From a virus, in the IMG/VR virus record IMGVR_UViG_3300020450_000088, positions 1-24,801 of that record: a stretch of 24,801 nt of DNA. One strand, 5' to 3'. Made by a program: the position numbers and the translations under genes. Below, in pieces: positions 8,304 through 16,900 of the stretch. Position 1 is the stretch's first letter, and each line of letters starts with the position of its first letter. The notes under the pieces were generated by a model. That model did no database searches. It had not been told where the DNA came from and worked only from the letters and a program-made list of their open reading frames with translations.

Positions 8304-9839
8304 TTAACCTACTGGATTATCTGTAAATTTTTTATTATATTGAAAAAAAGAGTCTAAAGTAGGAATTACGCTAGGATTATCTTTGTCTCCATTGTCTCCA
8401 TCATCATTTTTAAACATGTCTTTTACCATCTGTATAGTTGGATATCCTCTACTTTTAAGAATTTCATCAGTTAATTCTTTGTCAGCCTCATCAGTAAATT
8501 GTTCTGGTAAGTTTAAAATCATTTCAAGGACTCTTGGTTCTCGTTCTTGCTTTGTAAAATTTTCTTCAAAATCATCTAAATACATTATTAATTTTTCACC
8601 AACATCAAAACCTTCTTGACCTTTAGTGTCAGTTTTTTCTAATATCATCATATCTATTTCATACAAAGAAGGTTTTGTTGTGTATCTATCTTTTAAATGA
8701 TTCATATATACACTACCCATAGCATATTCTAAAGCTGCTATAGGACTTGAAACTATATCTGAATAAGTATTTAATATATGTCTTTTACTTAATTCTATAG
8801 ATTCACCAAATAAAAATCTTTGTAATTCAACATCTTTATTTTTAGGATTATCTTTCATGAATTTAAATTCTCTTTGAAAACCCGGTACTATTTTTTCCAT
8901 ATAATTCATTTTTGTATATAAACTATTATATAAACTTTCATTTAATGATAATTGAGTTTCTGTAATTTCTTCTTTTTTCGTAGTTTGTGAAAAATCGTCT
9001 GGCATAGCTATTGTTTTAAAAACAGTTTCACCGTCTTGGTATTCTTTTGTTATAACTATATGAGGTATAAGTTTATTACCTTTTGGCATATATACAGGTT
9101 CATCAAATTTATCTTTTATATAAGGTCTATATTTTTCTGGATTTTTTTTCATTTCTTCTTCTATAGCACTCATAGAACCTTGATACATAGTTGCAGAATC
9201 TCCAAAATTAAATCCTAACTTAGCAAGTCTATCTATTACTTCACTTTTAACTTGAGCATCTTTAGCTTGTAAAGTTTCATCAGTATGTGACATAGTAATC
9301 TTTTTAATTTTATTACCTATTAGTTCTCCTATATTTCTTGGAGCTTTAACTCCTGACTTAATAAACTCTGTTAATTGTTCAGGACTTATTGAACCTATTT
9401 TTTTATGATGATTAACCATTCCCATGAAATCATTAAAATTAGTTTCATCATTTACATAATCGTTTATTAAACTATCTCTAGCATCTACTACATAACCTTC
9501 ATTATTAGGGTCTATAAATCTTGCAAAGTCATCATTAACATAATCTCTAAATATTTGTTTATCTGTTTTTGTTTGTTTTTCTTCATTATAAAAATTTAAA
9601 AAATTAGTAGATGCTTCTACTTCACTAAACAGATTAGAATTTTTAAATAGCTCTTCTTGTTCTAATGCTTCTGCTTTATTATTTAAAAATATATTAAAAC
9701 CTTTACCAGCTAAATCAGCTAATAATAATCTTCTACTAAATTTGTCTTGTTTCTTAGCTTCTTTATCTCTTCTTTTTCTAGCGTTGTCAAATTGCTCTTG
9801 TGCAAATCCTACTCCACCATCATCATAAAATGTAGACAT
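8304..9839 (-). CDS. Putative virion protein of unknown function (511 aa)
   Basis: No enzymatic motif is recognised. The N-terminus is highly charged and helical (ARKRRDKEAKKQDKFSRR at about 20-37), followed by an amphipathic segment, LLLADLAGKGFNIFL. The rest is a mixed, acidic, mainly helical sequence, and the C-terminus is Asp-rich (NDDGDNGDKDNP near 480). There are no signal peptide or membrane segments. Its start codon overlaps the stop of the 200-aa gene by one base, and a GAGGAG ribosome site lies inside that gene's end. It sits directly before the polyvalent lysozyme gene. By position it is probably an internal or ejected virion component. I recall similar proteins in marine phages but cannot give a function. 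Confidence 0.75.
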   Translation of the reverse strand: MSTFYDDGGVGFAQEQFDNARKRRDKEAKKQDKFSRRLLLADLAGKGFNIFLNNKAEALEQEELFKNSNLFSEVEASTNFLNFYNEEKQTKTDKQIFRDYVNDDFARFIDPNNEGYVVDARDSLINDYVNDETNFNDFMGMVNHHKKIGSISPEQLTEFIKSGVKAPRNIGELIGNKIKKITMSHTDETLQAKDAQVKSEVIDRLAKLGFNFGDSATMYQGSMSAIEEEMKKNPEKYRPYIKDKFDEPVYMPKGNKLIPHIVITKEYQDGETVFKTIAMPDDFSQTTKKEEITETQLSLNESLYNSLYTKMNYMEKIVPGFQREFKFMKDNPKNKDVELQRFLFGESIELSKRHILNTYSDIVSSPIAALEYAMGSVYMNHLKDRYTTKPSLYEIDMMILEKTDTKGQEGFDVGEKLIMYLDDFEENFTKQEREPRVLEMILNLPEQFTDEADKELTDEILKSRGYPTIQMVKDMFKNDDGDNGDKDNPSVIPTLDSFFQYNKKFTDNPVG

Positions 9840-10441
9840 TATCTTTCTCCTCTAGCTAATAAACTTTCTTCTTCTTGTTGTTGTGGTTCTTCTCTACTTA
9901 ATAAACTTTCAGGCATTTCCATGTTATCTATTTGTTGTAATATTTCTCTAGGAACAACTCCTGAAGGAACTTTAGATTCTTGTGAAACTTTTGTATTTAC
10001 TAATTCTTGTAAGTTTTTTTGTTTCATCATTTGAATATCTTTTTCATCATCCTCATCCATGTCTTCTTCTTCATCTCCGTTTATACGATATTGAATATTT
10101 GCTTTTTCTGCTAAAGCCATTAATGTATAAACAGTAGGTTCAATTAACATCATTAATAAATCAGGATTCCATTTACCTTGTTCAAAACCAGCTTGTAACA
10201 TTTGTAATGTTATATCTGTTATAGGAACTCCTGCTCCTATACCTTTCATAAGAGGAACATAGACTTCTTTATCTAATAGTTGGTCAGCTATAAAGTTTAA
10301 AGCTTGTTTGTAATCTGTATACTCTGGTGGATTTTCCCAAGGATATCTTTGGTCTGGGTCATTTGTTAATGATTGTCCGGGTATAGGTTTACCTGCATTT
10401 ACTAATGCATCTACTGCTTCTTGATTATATATTTCTGCCAT
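9839..10441 (-). CDS. Conserved marine-phage virion-associated protein (200 aa)
   Basis: The protein has a distinctive conserved pattern: PIPGQSLTNDPDQRYPWENP at about residues 19-38, a helical region, a short GIGAGVPITDITLQML segment, then GKWNPDLLMMLIEPTVYTLM near 90-110. I recall this arrangement in many marine phages, both short-tailed and T4-like, where its role is not defined. Residues about 122-136 are a strongly acidic stretch (EEEDMDEDDEKD). The C-terminus is Gln/Glu-rich. A weak AGGA site precedes the start. It lies within the block of probable internal virion proteins. Family recognition is fairly sure; the function is unknown. Confidence 0.8.
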   Translation of the reverse strand: MAEIYNQEAVDALVNAGKPIPGQSLTNDPDQRYPWENPPEYTDYKQALNFIADQLLDKEVYVPLMKGIGAGVPITDITLQMLQAGFEQGKWNPDLLMMLIEPTVYTLMALAEKANIQYRINGDEEEDMDEDDEKDIQMMKQKNLQELVNTKVSQESKVPSGVVPREILQQIDNMEMPESLLSREEPQQQEEESLLARGER

Positions 10442-10444
10442 AAT

Positions 10445-11182
10445 TTATCCTAATCTTTGATTTACTGGTTCAGCATAATATTGACTTATATCCTGCCAGT
10501 TATTCATTTGAAATGATTGTTGAGTTAAATCTGTAGTATTAAAAACTCCCATTCCACTACCTGTAGTAGGTAGCCCACCAGTATCTGCATAAGTTACTAA
10601 CTGTCTTGAGGCTGGAGGGTCTCCTGCTAGTTGATATTTAGTTCTACTTCTAACAGCATCACCAGCTCCTTTTATCATTTCTTGTTTTATTTTTTCTTTT
10701 CCTTTATCTAGTAGACTTGGTTCTGTTACTTTTTCTTCTATTTCATCTTTAATAGTTGTATCAAATACTGCACTATCATCTGATACTTTAACTCCTTTAG
10801 GTTCAACAATACCTTCTCCTTTAGCAAACTTTGCATCAGCTCCAAAGAAACCTTTACTAGGGTCTGATAAAACAAATCCTTCTCCTTTCATAAAGTTTAA
10901 GCTTCTATCAAATCCATTGCTTATAGCTTGAGTAACAGTTTGATAAGCATTACCTACAGCAGTTCCTGCATTGTGTATAACTTTTACAGCTTGTTGTAGT
11001 AAGTTACTACCGGGTTTAGCCCAACTTCCTATACTTTGCCACATATTTCCAAGATGAGGCATTAAAAACATTAAACCTATTTGACCTACAATACCTAGTT
11101 TACCAAAAGCTTTACCAATTTTTTTAACAACCTTTTTAATTCCTCTACCTATTTTTTTAACTGTCTTTCTTAAAAATCCCAT
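10445..11182 (-). CDS. Protein with cationic membrane-active-like N-terminus, possible ejection component
   Basis: Residues 1-28 carry eleven Lys/Arg and no acidic residue, spaced so that a helix would be amphipathic (KKIGRGIKKVVKKIGKAFGK). Residues 29-41 then form an apolar segment (LGIVGQIGLMFLM). The remainder (about 50-245) is Gly/Ala/Gln-rich, with one helical Asp/Glu/Lys stretch and no recognised domain. The N-terminus resembles cationic antimicrobial peptides or membrane-inserting peptides. Since the gene sits among probable internal virion proteins, a role in crossing or disturbing the host membrane during ejection is reasonable (inference). A good GGAG site lies before the start. Confidence 0.75.
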   Translation of the reverse strand: MGFLRKTVKKIGRGIKKVVKKIGKAFGKLGIVGQIGLMFLMPHLGNMWQSIGSWAKPGSNLLQQAVKVIHNAGTAVGNAYQTVTQAISNGFDRSLNFMKGEGFVLSDPSKGFFGADAKFAKGEGIVEPKGVKVSDDSAVFDTTIKDEIEEKVTEPSLLDKGKEKIKQEMIKGAGDAVRSRTKYQLAGDPPASRQLVTYADTGGLPTTGSGMGVFNTTDLTQQSFQMNNWQDISQYYAEPVNQRLG

Positions 11183-11195
11183 TTACTACTCCTTA

Positions 11196-13394
11196 TTATG
11201 ATGGTGGAAATACTGTATCTATTACTCTAGATATGTTATTAAAATTACTTTGCCAATTCTTAGCAATATCTCCTTCAGCACTAGCAGCAGCTATCATAGC
11301 TTGTACTTTTCTTGTAGCAGTATCATTAGCCCATCTAAAATTATAATCTGCTTGGTCTCTTAATTCTTGCCATAAAAATGATTGAGCTGCTGAAGTTAAA
11401 CCAAAAGACATTTTAACATTCTCTTGATTAATAGCATTCTGTGCAGCAGTATCAGCTAAGTTTGCTCTTCTTCTCCACTCTACATTTGACTGTTGAATTG
11501 CTAATGCATTTTGTGTATTAAACTGGTTTCTATTAAATTCCATTTGTTGATTAAACTGTCTTGTTTGATTTACTATAGCAGCATTTGCTCTATTAATATC
11601 AGCTTCTCTTCCTGCTCTACGAGCTTCTGCAGCATTTGCTTGTTGTACATTAAATTGTTGAGAAGCGTTTAACTGTTGAGAATTAAATTGTTCCATTTGT
11701 AAATTAAGATTTGCCATGAACTGTTGTGTTTGATTTTCACTAGCAGCATTAAATTGTCTTGCAGCGTTTGTAGCAGCTTGATTACTTAGCATTCTTTGTT
11801 GTTCTTGTTGAGCTTGTAATACATTTGCTTGTTGTTGATTACTTAAGTTAGCCATATCTAAAGCTAAAAAGTTTTTAGCATTTTGTATTCTTCTTTGTCC
11901 ATCTAAACTAGCTTCAGCTATATTAGCTTGTGACATAAGAACAGCATTTTGTATTGCAGCTTTTTGTTCGTTATTAGCTTCTACAATGCTTACAGTTTGC
12001 ATAAACTTACTATTACTTAACTCTGTTTGTTGGTCAGCACTAAACTGAGCCATGTTAAGATTAAATACTTTATCAGCATTACTTAATGCTGTTTGTTGTC
12101 TCATCTTAGCATTTTCTATTTCTACTTGTGCTTCAATAGACTTTTGTTGAGCTACACTTTGTTGTATAGCTTGTGCATTACTTTGAGCTATTGGTACAGC
12201 ACTTTGTATAATAGCATTAAATAAATTATCTCTACCAACACTAGAAGCACTTAGTCCTCTTCTTGCTAACATAGCTTCTACACTAGCAACAGCAGGTCTA
12301 GCCCATGTAGGTATTTCACCATTTTCCATACCACTTAATAAACTATCCATTTGATTAGATACTAAAGCTTCTTTAGGTAATCCAGCTATTACACCTCTTT
12401 GTTGTTCTGTAAAGTCTGTTAGTCTAGCTTCTAAATCTTCTGGGTCGTTACCAAGATTTGTTATATCTTCTTCTGATAATCCTGCATTTCTTAATTGCTT
12501 TTTAGCTCTTGTTATCCTTGCTAAAGATGTACCAGCTACTTGTGCTGCAGATGCTTTTGCCTCTTCACTTAATGTTCCTACAACTCTTTGTGCTAAAGCA
12601 CCGGGTTCTATTTCTATCTCTGCACCTTCAACTGGTGCAACTCTATCTACTCCTACAGCTTTAGCTATAGCATCATCTTTCATTTCTGTTTGTGCAGCAT
12701 TTACTGTTACTTCTTCAGTTATAGTATCTGCAGTCATTTTAGATGCAACTACAGGCTCTGGAGCTTTTACTGTTGAAACATTTTCCATTTGTTGAACAAC
12801 TTCTGGTCCAACTTCTTTTATGTACTCTGGAGTAACTCCTTTTAAAGAAGCTAGTTCAATAGTTTCTGCATCAAACTCTTCCCCTGTTTTTAATTTAACT
12901 AATTCTTGTTGAGGTATTGTACCTTCAGGAATATTACCAGCAGCTATATCTTCTGCAGTTCTACCAGTTTGTGTAATTCTTTTTGCTCTTTCTTCATCAA
13001 ACTGTTCTTGAGTTCCTGTTATAGTTGTTTCTCCGGGTGGTGTATCAGGAGGTGGTGGTGGTGGAGGTGGTGGTGGAGGTGGTGGTCCATCATTTCTACC
13101 TCTACCTCTTTCTCCTACTCTGTCTTCAGCAAATATCATGTTATCTCTAGGATTAGGTTGGTCTGGCATTTTTGTAAGTGGTTTATTTACATTTTTATTT
13201 GTTGCAGTAACTTGAGGTGTGTCCTCTCTTTGTATAGACATATCCTCTCTTTCAGGTACTTCATCCATTTTTTCTAGCCCATGAGGACCACCATGCCTTA
13301 AAGATACTCTACCACCATTACGCATGTCTAGTCTACCACCTGTAGTATATTTTTGTCTATATTTTTTATTTCTTTTTTTCTTTTGTTTTGCCAT
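11196..13394 (-). CDS. Large Gln/Asn/Ala-rich coiled-coil virion protein with polyproline tract
   Basis: This 732-aa protein starts with a very basic segment (KQKKKRNKKYRQK), then a TTGGRLDMRNGGRVSLRHGG motif at 17-36 that I recall from marine phage proteins. An acidic, Pro-rich part with 13 consecutive prolines at residues 104-116 follows. Residues about 130-330 are helical and acidic. From about 370 to 690 there is a long Gln/Asn/Ala-rich helical array (repeating QQFN, NAA and QQ patterns) typical of coiled coils. A GAGGT site precedes the start. It is probably a virion component, internal or tail-associated, by position and composition. No catalytic motif is seen. The exact role is unknown. 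Confidence 0.8.
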   Translation of the reverse strand: MAKQKKKRNKKYRQKYTTGGRLDMRNGGRVSLRHGGPHGLEKMDEVPEREDMSIQREDTPQVTATNKNVNKPLTKMPDQPNPRDNMIFAEDRVGERGRGRNDGPPPPPPPPPPPPPDTPPGETTITGTQEQFDEERAKRITQTGRTAEDIAAGNIPEGTIPQQELVKLKTGEEFDAETIELASLKGVTPEYIKEVGPEVVQQMENVSTVKAPEPVVASKMTADTITEEVTVNAAQTEMKDDAIAKAVGVDRVAPVEGAEIEIEPGALAQRVVGTLSEEAKASAAQVAGTSLARITRAKKQLRNAGLSEEDITNLGNDPEDLEARLTDFTEQQRGVIAGLPKEALVSNQMDSLLSGMENGEIPTWARPAVASVEAMLARRGLSASSVGRDNLFNAIIQSAVPIAQSNAQAIQQSVAQQKSIEAQVEIENAKMRQQTALSNADKVFNLNMAQFSADQQTELSNSKFMQTVSIVEANNEQKAAIQNAVLMSQANIAEASLDGQRRIQNAKNFLALDMANLSNQQQANVLQAQQEQQRMLSNQAATNAARQFNAASENQTQQFMANLNLQMEQFNSQQLNASQQFNVQQANAAEARRAGREADINRANAAIVNQTRQFNQQMEFNRNQFNTQNALAIQQSNVEWRRRANLADTAAQNAINQENVKMSFGLTSAAQSFLWQELRDQADYNFRWANDTATRKVQAMIAAASAEGDIAKNWQSNFNNISRVIDTVFPPS
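13047..13085 (-). repeat. 13-codon polyproline tract
   Basis: Thirteen successive CCA/CCT codons encode residues 104-116 of the 732-aa protein. The CCA and CCT codons are mixed. Long proline runs stall ribosomes unless elongation factor P is present, so this protein likely depends on it. Confidence 0.9.
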
Positions 13395-13395
13395 T

Positions 13396-13638
13396 CTACT
13401 TTACCTCAAAGAGTTTGTCAACCTTTTCATGTAATTTTTCTACTCTATCCATTAGAGTATTCATATCATCTTTTAATTCTTGTTTAGTTACATAGTCTTT
13501 TGCAATCTCTTCACGAGTCTTGTTTAAGAGTATGTCAATTCTTTTAGCCTCTGCAGTATTACCACGAATACCATAAAGTATGGGAGCTAACACCAATGTT
13601 ATAAAGATGTTCCAAAATAAGTAAGGTGTTAGTTCCAT
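13396..13638 (-). CDS. Small membrane-anchored coiled-coil protein
   Basis: This 80-aa protein has one N-terminal membrane segment (about 4-22, LTPYLFWNIFITLVLAPIL). A charged helix follows, containing IRGNTAEAKRIDILLNKTRE and DYVTKQEL, with heptad-like spacing to the C-terminus (LMDRVEKLHEKVDKLFEV). I recall small proteins with this pattern in marine phages, of unknown function. The layout (inner-membrane anchor plus coiled coil) resembles an i-spanin, but there is no partner o-spanin with a lipobox nearby, so that idea is weak. There is no obvious ribosome site in the 6-nt gap, so coupling to the 95-aa gene is likely. Confidence 0.75.
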   Translation of the reverse strand: MELTPYLFWNIFITLVLAPILYGIRGNTAEAKRIDILLNKTREEIAKDYVTKQELKDDMNTLMDRVEKLHEKVDKLFEVK

Positions 13639-13644
13639 TATATA

Positions 13645-13932
13645 TTATTCTACTGCTTCGTTAGCTGCTTTCTTAGCATTCTTAACTGTAGTAGTCCAGA
13701 CTGCATTACAAATACCTTGAACTTCTGCAGACTCTCCAGATATATCTGTATCTGTATGAGTCCAAGAACTACCATCATAAGATGATGATACGCATTCAAG
13801 AGCTTTTCTATGAAAAGACCTTGTAAGCTCTTTGCCATCTTCTTTGATAACAGTAGCTGTTCTTATTTGTATAGTTTTGTGGTCTCCAACAACTTCTATT
13901 TTGTCTTCGACTATTTCTTTAGTTATTGCCAT
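13645..13932 (-). CDS. Conserved small marine-phage protein of unknown function (95 aa)
   Basis: The protein is short and soluble, beginning MAITKEIVEDKIEVVG and continuing with a strand-rich section (TIQIRTATVIKEDGKELTRS). A middle loop and a helical C-terminus follow. I recall this N-terminal pattern from marine phage genomes, always without an assigned function. A strong AAGGAGG site stands 6 nt before the start, which suggests high expression, as expected of a virion or tail-accessory protein. It lies immediately after the large fibre gene, so a role in tail assembly is possible but not shown. Confidence 0.8.
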   Translation of the reverse strand: MAITKEIVEDKIEVVGDHKTIQIRTATVIKEDGKELTRSFHRKALECVSSSYDGSSWTHTDTDISGESAEVQGICNAVWTTTVKNAKKAANEAVE

Positions 13933-13952
13933 ATTTTCCTCCTTATGGTCCG

Positions 13953-13972
13953 TACCTAGAATCCACTAGGTA
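13953..13972 (-). other. Intergenic 7-bp inverted repeat (hairpin)
   Basis: TACCTAG and CTAGGTA flank a 6-nt loop in the 49-nt gap between the 1351-aa fibre gene and the 95-aa gene. There is no T-run after it on either strand, so it is not a standard terminator. It could be an RNA processing or stabilising hairpin. Confidence 0.45.
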
Positions 13973-13981
13973 TATTAGTTA

Positions 13982-16900
13982 TTATAAGTTTGTAACATAT
14001 GTAAATGAAAATCTTAAAAAGTTTCCAGATGAGTTACTAAGGCTTGTATTAGAACTACCTATATATGTTTGTCTGTCTGAATCAAGTTGGATTAAATTTA
14101 AATTTAAATAAGCTGTGTTATAACAACGAACTCCTATTCCTGCAAAGTTAGATACTCCATCCCAATTACCACTAGGATAAAAATAAACATCACCTGCACT
14201 TGAGGGAATACTTGTACCTGCATTAGTAAAGGGTAATGTCATTCTTAAATCACCACTAAATGTACCAAATGCTTTATTATATATATCAACATGTATAGTG
14301 ACTAGCCTACCAATTTTTGTATAATATCCAAGACCATCATTGTTTGCAGTACCACTAGTACTTCCATAAAATAAAGGTGTAAAAGTTCCTTCTTCATAAT
14401 CATCAAGTGCATTAGCTGCTGCTGTATCAGCACCAAATTTTATTCCATCACTATCAAATCTTGCTACTACTGCATTATCAGCTTCAATAACAACTCTTGA
14501 ATTAGACTGAGCATTATCAGAATCAGCACTAATTGACATGTATTCAGCTTCACACAATATGTGATGTTTAAATACATCTCCTACTTTAAAATCAATTCTT
14601 GGAACACTTGCATTAATAGTTAAACTTTTTTGACCACTTAATGCTTTTGGTGTAGTCGTGCCTAGTCCAAGATTTCCTGAATTGTCTAGTTTTGCTTGAA
14701 AAGTATTATTAGTGTAAAAATTTATATCGGCGTCTTCTGCTTGATAAATCATAGCATCGCCTGTTGTATTACCCTCAACACCAACAAAAAACTTATCTGT
14801 ATTATGGTCATTTGCAAATGCTATGTTTGCACCAACTCCTGAACCTGAACCATGTATGTCGATTAAAGTATTACCACCAGTAAATGTACTTTGTCCTATC
14901 GCTAATGTTCCAGCTACTGCAGCGTTTACATCTACATCTAAAGTATCAATATGTGCTGTTCCATCTAAGAATAAATCTTTAAATTCTAGAGAACTTGTAC
15001 CTAAATCTATATCATTATCAGTTGTTGGTTTTAAAACACCATCGGCTAGTACAATCTGTTCAGTACCTCCAATATCAAACCTTATAATATCTTCATCAGA
15101 ACTTTCTTCTACTTGTATTTTAGTATCTCCATCAGCATCTTGAAAAGTTGTAACAGCTACATTAGTAAATGTTACACATTCTACTTTTGTACCAGTAGGA
15201 GGAGCAGCACTAAATGTTAGTGTGCTACCTGATATTGAATAAGTATCTTTATGCTGAACAACGCCATCAATAGTTACAAAAGTTTGATTCTCTGAAGTTG
15301 GAGTTGTGCTAAGAGCTAGTGTAGTGTCTGAACCATCACCAGTCATAGTATCTATAACTGGAGCAGAACCTACAATACCTGCTTCAACTGTAAAAACTTC
15401 TATAACTCTGCTATTTACAGGGGCTGTAGCAAAAGTTAAAGTTGTGCCTGATACAGTATAAACATTGTCTGCTTGATATACACCATCAATAAATACTAAT
15501 AAGTTATCTTCGTTTGATGCACTAATGCTTAATGTAAATGCTGTTGTGCTTCCATCACCTGTAAAAGTATTTTTAGTAAAGGCATTACCAACACTATTTC
15601 CACTACCACCACCACTAGCTGAAGATGCAAAAGTTACAGTATCTCCAGAAGCATTTGTAGTAATAGTCATATTACTTCCAGCTACTAAAGTAAGAGTATC
15701 AGTAGCAGAATCGGCTACTACATCATCTTGTCCAGATACAGATATTGTTTTAAATGCTTCTCCTACTGAACCACCACCTGTAACATTAAAGTCTAATGTT
15801 CCATCTGAGTCTTCATAAGTAACAGTAATGTTAGATTCTGTATTACCAGTTACCATAGCTCCTACAGTATCTTGTATAACCTCTGTTAGGTCTATATTAG
15901 CTGTTCCATCAAATGAAACACCATGTATTGTTCTAGCTGTTTCAAGTGCTGTAGCTGTTGCTGCGTTACCTGTTGTACTTTGATTACCTGAAGTATTTAC
16001 ACCGGGTAAATTAATATTAGCACTACCATCAAAACTTACACCACCAATAGTTCTTGCAGTTGTTAAAGTAGCTGCTGAACCTGTAATATTACTTGATGTT
16101 AAAGCTATTGTACCTGTTGTATTTGGTAAAGTTACTGTAGGATTACCACTAAATGCTGAATGAGCAGGTGCTTGTAGTCTTAGATAATGTGCATTGTTAC
16201 TTTCACAATAAAAATCTATATAAGATTGTGTACCACCATTTTTAATTTTAATAGCACCTTGTTCAATAACTACACCATTTGTAGAGCCACCACCGACTCC
16301 TAATGAGGTTGTTATTTCTGTAGCTGATGGTAAACCTATTGTTACTGTACCTGAACTTTCTGCTACTTCTACTTCGTTAGAAGTTCCAGAGAATGTTAAT
16401 GTACCACCTAATGAAATAGCAGTAGTATTAGAACCATCACTAACTGTTATACTTGAGTTTGATAATTTACTATTAGCAATAGAACCTGCTAACATAGCAT
16501 TAGTAATAACTCCTGAACCTATAACAAAGTCTAGAGTATTATCTGAATCATCATAGGTTACTGATATACCTGTTTCAGTATTAGAGCCTACCATAGCTCC
16601 TACAGTATCACTAATAGTTTCTGCTAGTGTTGTGCCATTTACTGTAATTGCATCAGCTTCTAAAGTACCATCAATATCTACATCTCCTGATATATCTAGT
16701 TCTGTAGCTATTATTTTACTATTAAAAGTTGCAGCTCCTGCTTCTGACATATCAATAGTAAGAGCTGTAAAACCTGAACCTCCATCATTACCTTTTAATT
16801 TAAAATCTTTATCTGCCCCACTTACTGTAAAAGCTGTAGAATCAGCTTCTTTTTGAATAAAACCAAATTGAGTTCCATCATCTGAAAAAGCAATGATACC

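Noticed and set aside
12906-13277. Plus-strand Cys/Ser/Trp-rich frame
   Set aside because: It is the antisense of the Pro-rich part of the 732-aa gene; the Trp run is the complement of proline codons.
13650-13838. Minus-strand 62-codon frame inside the 95-aa gene
   Set aside because: It is an alternative frame within a better-supported gene that has a strong ribosome site and conserved start; it has no ribosome site of its own.
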